The notes: generated by a model from the sequence alone, not told the origin. Numbered from the stretch's first letter, positions 47,098-58,430 are shown. The stretch is DNA of 64,000 nucleotides from Malachius bipustulatus (GCA_910589415.1 OU342630.1:74892186-74956185); one strand, 5' to 3'. Made by a program: numbers and translations.

Positions 47098-48241
47098 GGA
47101 CGATTTTTAATTTTATTTCTTCAACTTAACTAGGCGGCCATGTAAGCCATAACTGATAAGCCTCAGTTGAATTTGAAATTATACATAGAAAATTTTGCAG
47201 AATAATTTGTAATCCACTATGCAAACAATTATACTTAATTAACTACAAATTTTCTAATAGCCATCTAGTAGGTAACTCTAGAAAATATTATGAAACATTT
47301 GAATATAAAAGGTTAACGACGATTAAAATATTTGCGAAAATATTGTTCCGCAGCCCTGACAGCATTCTTTTGACACTGAATATAACATTCTATCATATCA
47401 CGCTTCTCTTGGTTGGAAAATTCCATACTAGTAATTCACCTTGCAGGTTATACGATTTAAGAACTTCTGCAAAACCTGACTTCATACTTAAAGTTCAATG
47501 GAAATTATAAGCCTCTAATAAGTTACTAACTGTCAAATTTTATAGTTTCACTGTTTCCGCTTACTGTTGCTAAGCAACCGTCACATTTTGATATGAATAT
47601 TTAGTCTACAGTTCTACCGCGTAGGTAGGTATTGTTACAAGATTTTTGAAAGATTAAAATTAAATTATTATTTTTTTTTAAAGTTCTCGAAAACTAGCTA
47701 TCCCGTTGAACTATTAATTCATATAAGATTTTCAATTCAAAATTAACTATTAAATTCAGCGCCTATACCACGTATTTGAGGAAATAAAATTAAAAACCGT
47801 TAACCATTAACTTTTTTATTTCCCGAAAAAACGATATCGAGTTTTATATCGTTGTATTTAGAAAAAAAAGACATATCGAATGATGTCATAGCCAACTATG
47901 ACTTACATTTAAAAAAACACAAGTTTACGTCATATCTCGAAAATGACACAACAAATAAAAAAAATTGTAACGCCGTTTTATTGTCTATGAAATCGTCTAA
48001 AAGAGTTTCCTTTACGATTTTTCTCTAATCCCAATAATAAGACTGCTATCTCGGGGTAAAGAAATCCGCGGAATTTACTTCATGTTAAATATCTAGGAAG
48101 CCATGGAGATTTTCAAAAAAACAAAAGCTGTTTCGAATTAAGCTCATAAAACTGCACTTCTTTCCCCATTCAACCGTTCCTCTAACTGCAGTAGTTTACG
48201 AGATCCCTTTACTAAACATTGAAAAAAACTCACCCTGTATA
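46664..48241. mobile_element. Inner foldback, TATACAGGGTGAGTT ends
   Basis: Both ends read TATACAGGGTGAGTTTTTTT inward. Arms run 434 bases to 47097 and 47808, around a 710-base spacer that shows no coding sequence. The element forms the core of the larger inverted repeat, whose arms extend far beyond its termini. Confidence 0.8.
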
Positions 48242-49134
48242 TGCGTACTTCACCAATAATTGAAGAACATATTCCAATCGAACAAGGTGCGGATTTAGAC
48301 CAAACAGGGACTGCTGTATGTGATAAAGTTAGTTTCAACAACACACTTTGAATCTGGTCCTACAAAAACTGAAGAATGCTGTTTATAATACCGTTTGAAA
48401 AAATTGACTTATCCACAAATTATATATTATTAAATGTAAAATAAAAACTTTATCTACGATGTTATGTGTCATATAATACATACATAAAATAATATATTAT
48501 TTATTAGTTACATTAAATTTGTCACATAAGTATTGCCTAAAATAAAGTACTTTCAATCAATTTAATATGAATGTTAATAATTATTATCCTTAATATTCTT
48601 CGAAATATCTATAAATTATTCAATTTCATTCTATTTATATTCAGAAAATCATTCAGCACTATAATACTGATATATTATGCAAATCACAATGATTTGTGAT
48701 ACTGCTGTAGAATCTCTCCTGAAAAGTAGATTTCCTACACCGAAAACAAGTCCTATCTTCCTTATTAATAATTATTGTTTCAATTCAAATTTGCCGCCAA
48801 AAAAATCTGGTGATTTAATCTGGTGACTTTTAGTGGTGTAAATGATACTTTGCAGTTTACTCCTCCTAGTTATTAAATGAGATATAGTACACTCCTGTTT
48901 ATTATATAGGAAGATTTATTAGGCGGTACCGGGCCTTTTTCAATACCCTCTGTTTATGTTCATTATTATAACTGTTCTTCAAAAAATTACCTGAGGAAGC
49001 ACATACTGAAATATCAACGTGCGTCATTAAAGAACAGCCTGTAGGTATGTATTACATAAAATGTTCGAAGTGGATACCGTTATCTTTGTTGTATGACCGT
49101 ATCTTTGTTATAACCCAAAATCTGGAGAAACGTC
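47808..49134 (-). repeat. Right arm of the 1.33-kb inverted repeat
   Basis: Mirror of 45771-47097 in exact register. Its outer boundary (CGTC at 49131-49134) abuts a third, partial copy of the inner element's terminus. Confidence 0.9.
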
Positions 49135-49213
49135 TTTCCCCATTCAACCGTTCCTCTAACTGCAGTAGTTTACGAGATCCCTGTACTAAACATTGAAAAA
49201 AACTCACCCTGTA
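49133..49213 (-). repeat. Third copy of the TATACAGGGTGAGTT terminus
   Basis: About 80 bases in minus orientation match the ends at 46664 and 48241 (TGAATGGGGAAAG through CTACAGGGTGAGTT) with about one difference. It joins directly to the outer edge of the large inverted repeat, so it probably records the event that created the palindrome. Confidence 0.75.
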
Positions 49214-49309
49214 GAGTAGTTTTTCCAAAATCTTGTAGGTGACACTCTTTTCTTCCCGTTTCTTTGGAGGAGACATCCTCTCACTTGTACTCGATGTAGG
49301 ATTATCCAT
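49208..49309 (-). CDS. Candidate first coding exon using a repeat-supplied donor
   Basis: On the minus strand an ATG at 49309 opens 34 codons: MDNPTSSTSERMSPPKKREE then KSVTYKILEKLL. The frame reaches ACAGG|GTGAGT, where the splice donor consensus is supplied by the TACAGGGTGAGTT repeat terminus. The hydrophilic, basic N-terminus looks like a nuclear or transposase protein. No downstream exon is identified. It may belong to a disrupted host gene or to the element itself. Confidence 0.3.
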
Positions 49310-49965
49310 AATGGCACTTGAAACCGTTTGCAGGATGAAAATGGAAAGCCAAAAATAATTTCAAAATTCTGAAAAGGATGTCTGTTCTCTAAAAAGAACT
49401 GAATGGGCTTCAAAAAGAACTTATTTGGTTTTGAAATAGCTTTTAAAGAACTTATTTAGAACAACTTATAGGGTTTTGGAAATAACTGATTATAAAACTG
49501 ATGTGTCACATTCGACGCTGACATTGTAAACAATAATGACACAACAATAAAAAAAACAAGCGTATATGTAGTGTTGAGCGTTGCATAGATTCAATTTCCT
49601 GTACAAGTTTTGCTGGGTGTAATTTTGCCTATGAATTGACCAATGAGAAGCATCTTTTTTTGGCGGTTTATTTAAATTTACTCCTCCTAGTTATTAAATA
49701 AGGTATATACACGTAAAAATAATTAAAAAAAAAATGTATCTACAGTTCCACTTGCATTAAAATTTCCTCATAATCAGAGTTATACACTGTTCGAGGCTTA
49801 TTTTGACAGCTTTGTTGTTTGGATAAGGTGTTATTACTATGTGACAGTGTATTTTTGAACATTTACTGCAATAACGCTATCGTTATAATATGATGTTAAT
49901 TATAAAAGTTTCTTTATTTGTTATTACGTTATAACTTGAAAACAAATGAAAATCGGATAAGAACA
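49310..49965. other. Intergenic with fragments of the neighbouring repeats
   Basis: TTACTCCTCCTAGTTATTAA near 49680 is shared with the arms at 46045 and 48860. No gene is supported. Confidence 0.35.
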
Positions 49966-50029
49966 TTAAATTTTTTTGAAATTATTTTTACGTGAATAGT
50001 ACACTCCTGGAGTTTGGGGCGTTCCTCCC

Positions 50030-50265
50030 GACTCACTCTGTATACTATCCCTCAACCGGTCTCGTTTTTTATTCGCTACTGAACCTATTTCTTGAAATGT
50101 TTTGACAAGGTTCAACACGTATTTTCTGCTTACGTGATGTTTATTGGGATGCTCTTGATTAAATAAATTTGTAGTACGATTGCCGTACCGGTCATTTTTG
50201 AAAAATAAAGCGATAATTTGAACTCTCTCCGCAATGGAGTAAACAATTCTTCCACAACCAATGTT
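50030..50265 (-). pseudogene. N-terminal DNA-binding fragment of a mariner-like transposase
   Basis: The minus-strand frame reads YSIAERVQIIALFFKNDRYG, then FNQEHPNKHHVSRKYVLNLV and FQEIGSVANKKRDR. This is the helix-turn-helix and linker start of insect mariner-like transposases (pattern: phi-x-E-R-V ... F ... P ... V ... F-x-E-x-G-S-V). It is cut off at about 50045 by a TATACAGAGTGAGTCGG repeat end, and no catalytic domain follows. It is a fragment. Confidence 0.6.
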
Positions 50266-50414
50266 TATTTTGAAACACACGACAATAATTATTATTCAAA
50301 GGGCGGCTTAAAACTGAGGTTAAATGGAATCTGTTAGGTGGTCGAAAGGGAGTACAAAAATTATCTGCAATTCCGATAACAGAGAGTAAAAGAATTATTA
50401 ATGAAAAACTTTTG

Positions 50415-51235
50415 TACAGAGTGGACCATACAGAGTGGATTATGTCCACCCCCGAAAGAGGGGTTAATTTTAAAGATAAAAAATTGAAACTTTGAGGATT
50501 CATTATAATTAATACAGGACATTCGCTCTAATGGCCGAACATTGTAGTTCGGCCATTAGCGGAAAAAACTGCAATTTCGTGGTAAAGTGACAACAAAAAA
50601 ATCGTTTTTCTTCAATACCTACATCGGTAGCAATCGATTAATAAAATCAAAACAACTGAAAAGAAATATCAAAACACTAATAATTACTAGGCTTTAATTG
50701 AATGAAATACATAAAACATATGGAAATGACAGGTAGAATAATAATTGATATATGGTAGTAAAAAAAATTACCAATTATCTAAAGAGGGTAATTACTTATA
50801 TACCATAAATCCTTAAACAGTCTTTGTAAACAGTCCCTATAAATAATGATAGTGTGCCATTGAACTCGAATGCATGTATTCTATTATATTTATTTATTTA
50901 TTGTTTTATTTATTATTTATTTATTTATTATATTTTATAATATCTTATGTATTTTATTTAATTAAATCCTTGTACTTAATTAGTTTTTTGATATTTATTT
51001 CCCTCGATTTTGATTTTATCAATCGATTTCTACCGATGTATTGAAGAAAAACCGAATTTATTTTGATCACTTTACCACCAATTACAGTTTTTTACATCTG
51101 TAAACCAAAAAAAAAAAAAATTGATTATGCCATTCTATGGTCCTAATTTAATTACAAAAATCCTCAAAGTTTCAATTTTTTTCTTTAAAATCAATTTCTA
51201 TTTCGGAGGAGTACATAAGTGATGGACCACCTGTA
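50415..51235. mobile_element. Foldback element FB-7, TACAGAGTGG ends
   Basis: TACAGAGTGGACC on the left and GGACCACCTGTA on the right bound inverted arms that share AAAATTGAAACTTTGAGGAT and ATCGATT...ACATCGGTAG-type blocks. Near 50515-50570 a small palindrome, TAATGGCCGAA...TTCGGCCATTA, is inserted in the left arm. The centre has an ATTT-rich simple repeat (50880-50945). Confidence 0.6.
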
Positions 51236-52405
51236 CTAAAGGTTTCCTGAAACAACAATTTGTGCATTTGTTGCATAATAAAATAGTTTATTTAACCAAT
51301 CACTGCATCGATTCAATCGTAATACCAATCCCATAAGACCCATGATGATAACCAAAGACAATCGTGATAACTATAACAACCATGATAGCTACCCACTGAC
51401 TTGCGATTAAAAATGAGTATTAGAAATTAAAATCTCCGCAATGGAGCGGGCGGTAGCACAGCGGATTGAGCGGATTTCCGAAGAAAAGGAAGTAATTATG
51501 AAGTAGACCTCTTTTATCGATTCGCCCTGTAATATTTGAGCGAAAAAAAAGAGGTATCGTTTAAAGATAATTCAAGTAAATACCTTTCAAATGATGTATC
51601 GCGAGATATCATTCTGTTCCCTATGATGACAAGCGAAGGAGTTGCCACCCCTGCCAAGAGGATGGACTTGCGGATGGTTAAATTTGTTAGCCAAAGATGT
51701 TCCTCACAATAACAAAATTGACCTGTTTCGTGGTTTTTCGCATACATCTTCAGTTTCCAAATTATTAGGCGTGTTACCTTTTCGATGGCCCACCCTATAT
51801 TAATTAACTATTGAATATATCGTATGAGACAAACTACAGAAGGTTACTTAATTAAGTATGGGCCAAACTTCAAAGGGTAATAATTCAAAGGGTATAAGTG
51901 ATTATAACACGAAAAGTTTATATAAATACCTATAGGTCCGAAAATGCTTCGTTTTCAAGATAAAGGGTGTTACACTTTTAATAAAAAATATAATTATATA
52001 CTTTCCCCAATATTATTGAAATTTGGCACTTTCATTTCCTGTAGTAAGGGGCAATTTAGCCCTAAATTAAAATTATTAAGTCCAGTAGCGTCACCAACCT
52101 CAAAATATTATTTTGCAAAAACTTAAAAAAAGTACGCCAATGGCTTTTTTGAATTTTTTTTCAGATTTTTTGTTCATTAAATTATTTTCGTATATCTTGA
52201 TTCGTTTTCGAAATGAAACATGGGAACCACGTTAATGCATATTGTCAATAAACCACACAAAAATACATAAGAACACGAAATCTATTATTTTTTTAATTCC
52301 TTGAAACAATTTTTTATAACAATTTCTATCCCTAGAAAAGACTGTTGATGCGAAAAAAGTGGGTCGGGCTCATCCCAGTTATTAAATAATAATTAAATAT
52401 ATAAA
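51236..52405. other. Intergenic, no gene seen
   Basis: GGTAGCACAGCGGATTGAGC near 51452 resembles a Pol III A box without a B box. Single foldback-type ends (CCCTGTAATAT near 51523; CACCCTATATT near 51790) have no clear partner arms. No coding sequence supported. Confidence 0.3.
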
Positions 52406-53194
52406 TATACTGAGTGATTCATAATATGTGCGCAGGATTTCAGGATGTGATAGCTCGTTCAAAAATATGAAAAAAAGTTCCCATTAACATGAGTCCACAA
52501 ACCCATCATTTTGGAGATACCTATAATAGGTACAGAAAAAAAAATTTCAGTTTTTTAACGATTTCTCAGGAATCCTTTCAGGAACCAAATCAGATATAAA
52601 ACTGAATTTTGTATATACACATCTTTATCATTAATATTATTTACTTTTTGAGCTCTGATTAAATTTATTTCAACGGCAGTGGCGGAGATTTTGGGGTTGT
52701 TTGAAATTTTTTCCCCTAATTTCCACGACACTGCAAAAACTGGCATTATGGAAGCACATTTTAAACTGTCAATGCTTTATACAATATAACAAAGGTACTC
52801 TTGGTCAAATACTCAAATGTGAACTGTTTTCGAGAAAAACAGCATTTTATGATGGAAAACATAAAAGTGACAAAATGTTTTGTTGCGGACAAAAACTCAT
52901 TATTTTTGATATTTTTTTATGATTTGTTTCACTGCCACATATTTTTTTCAAATTTGCCCTCCTAACGTAGACAATATTAATGGCAAGATGTGTACAAAAG
53001 CTGGCGGGTTCTGTACCTCAAACAGTTCCTGCGATATCGTCAAAAAACTAAAAATAATAATTTTTTTCGGCACCCTGTATCTCGAAAACGGTTCGTTTGC
53101 GGACCCATGTTAATAAAAACTTTTTTCATATTTTTCAACGAGCTATCATATCCTGAAGTCCTGCGCACATAATTATTATGAATCACCCTGTATA
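52406..53194. mobile_element. Foldback element FB-8, TATACNGNGTGATTC ends
   Basis: TATACTGAGTGATTCATAAT on the left is matched by ...ATGAATCACCCTGTATA on the right. Arms share TGATAGCTCGTT and GAAAAAAGTT. The interior (about 52670-52900) is homologous to 62815-63015 in the intron of the gene at 62.3-63.7 kb. Frames inside are not genes. Confidence 0.75.
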
Positions 53195-53798
53195 AATATA
53201 AATAATAAAATAAGCTAAATTGCTAGTTTCGTAGTTTTTATTATTTTTATGTTGTTCGGGGATATGCAATACGGTGGTTCTTATTTTGTATTCAAAAACC
53301 AAATCAAGGTACGAAAAAACTTATGGACAAAAAAAAAATAAAAAAAGCCTTGCCGTATTTTCTTTAGGTAAGTTTTTTTATAAATAATATTTGTTGAGTT
53401 ATTCTCCGGGACGCCAATGGACTTAATAATTTTTATTTAGTTTTTTTAATTAGTCTCTGACTACAGCAAATGTAACTGCTAAATTTCAATAGTATATTTT
53501 TAAGATAAGTATACCAAGGTGTTTTCGAAAAAAAAAAAAACGGTTTTTTGATAAAAGTGCAACATATTTATGTCTAAACATAATATCTTGGAAAATATGC
53601 ATTTTTAGACCTATGTTTATTTATATGAGCTTTCTCTTATAATCACTTAAAGAATCCCCTCTGAAATTTGGCCTCATACTTTTCACACCCTGTATGTATG
53701 CACGCCATTACAACACAGCTTTATTGGGCATGGGCTCCTAAGAAGTAAGAACCATTGCGGCGCTGAAATGATGTAAGTATATAGGTACGCACAGTTTA
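53195..53798. other. Intergenic with one repeat end
   Basis: CACACCCTGTATGTATGC near 53687 is a single foldback-type end. No gene seen. Confidence 0.3.
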
Positions 53799-54906
53799 AG
53801 TGTCTCTTGAATTTCTGGACATAGGGAATTCCCATGTTAAAATAAACTATTGTAAATATTGGCTCCCCTAATTATTTTACAGTAAAATGTCAAATGTAAA
53901 ACTTCTTAAGGAAAAAAAGCTGCTTCTTATGCTATAATTGGATTTTCATTTGGTTCATCCGTTTTCAAGAAAACCAGGAAAAACTGAACTGTTTTTCGTA
54001 GTTTTTCAAGGTTGCTTTGCTTTTGACAGATAATGCTAATAAAATAATAATAAATCTCTAATATAGTCCAATAAAGTCTAAAAAGTCATACGTATCGATT
54101 AAGAATACACATCCTTTTGATAGTTCGATTTATTTTGTTTCATATACGTGGTTTTTATAGTAACCGTCCAGTTTGTCTAAACACTCCATCCCGCATAAAT
54201 AAGTATACGTCAACATTGGTTTTGAATGAGAATTAAATGCACAACACAGAGGATAGAATGTCATTACGTGAATAAATTTTATATAGTTGTCAGTGGCTCT
54301 CAAACTGACGTAAGCGCTTCAATTCATTGTTTGAACGATTTCTTCAATAATTTACGCTCGTTCACAACTTGACAATTAACTGTTTGACATTTTCTGGTGA
54401 AATTAAAAATATTAATTCGGACGGTTAGTGTGACGTCACATCTGACTTTTTAAAGTTAATCCTACTATATTTCTAAGTGCAATTGCCAGAGTAATGTCAA
54501 TAAATTTTACTTTTTCTTCAATGGTGTTTTGGTGCAATTGTTTTTCTTCAATAATTCATTTTTATAAACAAGTTTTCCTTTAAAAAGTAATACTTTGCCA
54601 CTTAAAGTTTTAATAATGAATGAATTACTTTTAAACAATCAGTTATTGACAATAATTAATAATTTTTAGTATTTCTGTCAAAAGATAAGCAACCTTGAAA
54701 AACTACGAAAAACCGTTAAGTTTTTCCTGATTTTCTCGAAAACGGATGAACCAAATGAAAATGCAATTATAGCATAAGAAGCAGCTTTTTTTCCTTAAGA
54801 AGTTTTACATTTGACATTTTACTGTAAAATAATTAGGGGATCCAATATTTCCAATAGTTTATTTTAACATGGGAATTCCCTATGTCCAGAAATCCAAGAG
54901 ACACAG
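53799..54906. mobile_element. Foldback element with a nested 408-base repeat
   Basis: Arms 53799-54030 and 54660-54906 are inverted and close to identical (GTGTCTCTTG, GACATAGGGAATTCCCATGT, AAGCTGCTTCTTATGC). The ends do not carry the TACAGGGTG word. The central 54062-54469 is the second copy of the repeat at 10566-10972, inserted between the arms. Confidence 0.75.
54062..54469. mobile_element. 407-base dispersed repeat, copy 2
   Basis: Nearly identical to 10566-10972 over its whole length and in the same orientation. Differences are few (for example TTTCATATACG against GTGTCATTTACG). The low divergence implies recent movement. No clean target duplication is visible at this copy. Confidence 0.8.
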
Positions 54907-55009
54907 GTATGTATAAAACTTACGCGACTCGAGATATTTTATTGAAAAGAAAATTGGATTTAACATAAATAGTCTGGCTCTGGGAATATTTTTTATACCT
55001 ACAAACAGA

Positions 55010-55271
55010 CATATCGTCGGCCTAATATTAAAATGGCCTAAGTCCATTTTTCAGCAAAATGAGATTTTAATATCATTTGGAAGAGAATGGCCTAACTCAT
55101 CGCTTAGTAAATTAAGTTCAATTTTCTACTCATAGATGGCATTAGACTGTTCTAAGAAAGTGGCCCAAATCCTAAGTTGTCTTGATTAAAACGCAATAAG
55201 ATGTTTTTTACTCCTCCTGTGAAATTTGTAAAATGTGACTTAGGCCATTTTCAGATTAGGCCGACGATATG
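55010..55271. mobile_element. Short MITE with CATATCGTCGGCC ends
   Basis: Terminal inverted repeats of about 34 bases: CATATCGTCGGCCTAAT, then AAAATGGCCTAAGTC, with a few mismatches. Length is 262 bases, without coding content. GGCCTAA words recur inside. Confidence 0.75.
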
Positions 55272-55497
55272 ATTGTAATTATTTTCGTAACACCCTGTAA
55301 GTAGCACGATTGAGATAAAATATGTTTAAACATAAAGTCGGTATAGTACATAATTATTTCCCTGGAATGGGAATGACAATAATAGTTTCATTAAGTAATC
55401 ATAATAATTATTGATAATAACAAAAATCATATCTCGGGGGTTACTGCACTTGATAACTGTTATGCTTGTTTAATCAATTTTAAAATTTATCTCTTAT
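55272..55497. other. Upstream region of the Kunitz-like gene
   Basis: AT-rich. One ACACCCTGTAAG word near 55292 is a foldback-type end. Any enhancer elements are not recognisable. Confidence 0.3.
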
Positions 55498-55505
55498 TAT
55501 ATAAA
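55498..55505 (+). promoter_or_regulatory. TATA box of the Kunitz-like gene
   Basis: TATATAAA lies 50 bases before the start codon. Transcription would begin about 25-30 bases downstream, near 55530, leaving a 5' leader of roughly 25 bases. TATA promoters are typical of strongly tissue-specific genes, which fits a secreted product. Confidence 0.55.
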
Positions 55506-55554
55506 TTTTCCGAGAACAAGAGAATAGACGAACAGAGCCCACGAAACAGACAAG

Positions 55555-55669
55555 ATGCAGCGTAACTTTTTTCTGCTTTTCTTACTCTCGATCTTGGTTT
55601 TGGTTTTAACGGACCATCATCACGATCATCACCATCACCACGATCATGGCAGCGATTTCACTGAAAATG
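55555..55669 (+). CDS. Secreted His-rich Kunitz-like protein, exon 1
   Basis: The ATG at 55555 opens 38 codons. Residues 1-19 (MQRNFFLLFLLSILVLVLT) form a signal peptide with a long Leu/Val/Phe core. Residues 20-31 follow as an Asp/His cluster with nine histidines in eleven positions (21-31), a plausible zinc- or copper-binding tract. The exon ends GAAAATG|GTAAGA in phase 1 and joins 59094 so that G + AT makes Asp39. The gene spans 55555-59275 with one intron of 3.4 kb. The product is probably exported, for example to saliva, venom, haemolymph or a gland; the sequence does not say which. Confidence 0.85.
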
Positions 55670-57129
55670 GTAAGATAATCTTTAACATAGATAATAGATA
55701 ATAGTAAGGTGTGTAGAGAGTAAAATAATTTTATGCTTAAAAACAGTATTTATTTAAATAATTATTTTTATGATTTTTTTTTATGTAATTATTTCGTTAT
55801 GGCTGAGAGCCAGAATAACTGCGCGTTTCGTTGATGTTGGTGTAAGGAGTTGTTACCAAAATTAGACTATATACGTATAGGTCATAGAGGAGGTCAATAA
55901 TTAACTTTTATTTTTTATAGGTAATTTGACAAAGGTGAGCTCGTTCCGAGTCATAAATTGATGGAAGAACTTTAAAAATGAATATATGGTTAGTTCTTTT
56001 GAAAGTTTATAATATTCATGTTCTAATTATTGCGTCATAGGTCGTACAATTATTATTGTTAATTTGCTTTCTTTATTTCTTGATATAGGTAGGTACTTGA
56101 AATATTTTTTACGTTTATTTCAGAGCAGTGAAATTTCTTCTCCTTGCACTAAATCGTTATCATATATCCAGTTAACAAATGCTTCAACAAAGATCTCAGT
56201 ATTCCTAGTTGAGTTTTCGTCTGTGTAGATATTCCACACTTCAATACAAATCAACCAGAAGCCTGGAAGACTTTCTGATGATAATGTGTTCTGTTTTGCT
56301 GCATGGTTTTTTTATTTTCTTGATTGTCAGGGCTGCACTTACACCAGAATTTTGTAGACGAGGTCAATGATTCAAACTTTATCAAAAGCTTATGAAACAT
56401 CTAAAAATAGAACGTTTGTCGTATGTCACTCTGAAATCCTTTAACAGTAACTTCATTAAGGAAAGTTGTAGCAGATAGACTTTTTTGTAATACTACTTGC
56501 TTTTGATGTCTTAAGTTCAAATACCTACGCCCTCAATACATTTTTCGTATTAAATTAATCCTGCATGATTATTTAATTGTTGAATGTTTCAAAAATTGTA
56601 ACTGATTCTCCGTTTGAGGATTCGTTTATAAAAAGTTAGTTCAGGCTCTGTTAATTATTTAATGAGGAATCATAGTTTACTTTACACATCACTCACCAGT
56701 CTATTTATTTATTTGTTTGTAAACCCGTTTCAATTTAATTAAAGCATTTAATGGCACAAGGCTTATTCACATTTATATCGAATACTATCTCTTAAGTCTC
56801 CCTCAAAGACCTTTCCATCTAAAGCTAGTCTGATTCCGACGATGTCGATAACTGCATGCCGGTCCATTTCTTTAAATCACAGTCGTTAATTAATAGTACC
56901 AGTCGAGGGTAGTAGACCAGAACAGGTCCTTTTGACAATTCGTCTAAAAACGTCTGCTCCATAGGCTAGTTTTGGTATCGCTAATTTTGTTTTACTCTGA
57001 GCTCTGAGCTGGGCTGCAATAAGTGGCTACTTAAAAGAGATCGCAAGCTTCTTCTTGAATCACACCAAACGGGGAATTGTATGTGCGCTTGTATGTTAAA
57101 CCATGAAGTCTTCAAAAGAACAAATGTTC
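55670..57129. other. Intron of the Kunitz-like gene, upstream part
   Basis: Non-coding for the host gene. A minus-strand open stretch near 56120-56235 (NTEIFVEAFVNWIYDNDLVQ) is intriguing but short. It could belong to the eroded retroelement downstream of it. Confidence 0.4.
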
Positions 57130-58330
57130 ATGTTCCTCCGGCTCGTTTACCCTGGCATCTGCGTTATTGGTTCATAATTGCTTCCAATGTAAGGTGTTAA
57201 TCGGTTGAGCTGGACAACTTGAAACGGCCTCTACCAAGATAATTGCAGTTTTCGATCCGCTCAAATCGTTGAAGGATATAATGAAGCCAAACCATGTCAC
57301 CAAGTTGGCTACCAACTTTCCTGAGACTTGATGTCGTAAGTCTCCTTAATTTTGTCGCTATAGCTTCTTGTAGGTATATGCGCTCGTACTTGCTCTTGCG
57401 TATTTCACCAATCTTCTGATCCAGCTCACCTGTGTAAGTAGGTAGTCCTCCTCACCAGCTCCCGGAAGGCAACCAAATTCCAAGTCGCATGGTGACCTCA
57501 TCAACTCTCATCAACCCATCACTATCTTTGCAGGGTTAGTCCAGTACCTAGTGTAATGTATGGCAGATTTGCTGTAGGACAATAAGAATAGGTGAATAAT
57601 GGTCCCAGTCTCTTTGGAAGTCAACTTCGATAAGTATATAGGTATCTGTCATGGTTACTGTTTATGGGCTTCACCATTCCATCTGATTGCCGGTCAAAGC
57701 ATTTTTTGTTTTCTAAGGATTCCTACCCTGATCTGAGTGAAGCTTCAATCGTATACCGAATCGCCAGATCCATTCCTTGACCTAAGCCTCAGTCCTCAGT
57801 GATCGTTTTGCTTTCCTGATTTAGTGTGACATAGGCGTCGACCAATTTGCTAAAATAATCCACGCACGACCACAATCCACTACTTGTTCCCTGTTTTATT
57901 TTCCGGGAACGGACCAGCTATATCGATGGTAATAACCCTCTCAAATTGCCTGCCCACATTGAACAGCCTAATTGGGGCTCTTTTCCTCCTTTGTCGTCCA
58001 TTACTTTCTACACTGGTAGCGCATTTCCTGCATCATTTCTATACGTCCCCTTTTTCGTCCAATGGAATCGTCATGATCGATCGGCAGATTCCGTGTTGTA
58101 GATATTTTCTGCATGGTGTTCCGTTTTAAAGTCGAACTCTTGTAGTCTTTCGACCCACGTTGCTGTCTGACTTTCCAGGTTCTTGAATTGTAGTGGTAAT
58201 TTGAGGGATTTGAGAAGTCCATATAATGGTCGGTTTCCAGGAGAAAATTATTTGCTTTAAGATATATGCACCAGCTCTAGCATTACTGGCATCTGTATTC
58301 GGAATGAAACTTTCCCCAGGCAAGGGGTAA
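57130..58330 (-). pseudogene. Eroded Ty3/Gypsy pol: RNase H to integrase
   Basis: Read on the minus strand from 58323, FIPNTDASNARAGAYILKQ is the start of a Gypsy RNase H domain (usual pattern TDAS...GA.L). Near 57980-57880, RVITIDIAGPFPENKTGN is the integrase core (D-x-x-GPF). Further down, RDWDHYSPILIVL and GDMVWLH match the integrase C-terminal part. Stops and frame changes occur throughout and I see no LTRs. It lies antisense in the intron of the Kunitz-like gene, so it is an old insertion. No function remains. Confidence 0.75.
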
Positions 58331-58430
58331 TTAATAATCGTAAAGGTAGGGTGTCGTTACTCCTCTACACTCCCCTATGCTCTCTTATTTGTTTACGTAA
58401 AAGAAAAAAATATTCCTTTATTTTTAATTA

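Noticed and set aside
51440..51480. tRNA-like A box (TAGCACAGCGG)
   Set aside because: No B box or stem structure follows. At most a truncated SINE head.
56120..56235. Minus-strand open stretch (NTEIFVEAFVNWIYDND) in the intron of the Kunitz-like gene
   Set aside because: Only 38 codons between stops, with no start or splice signals. Possibly part of the eroded retroelement.
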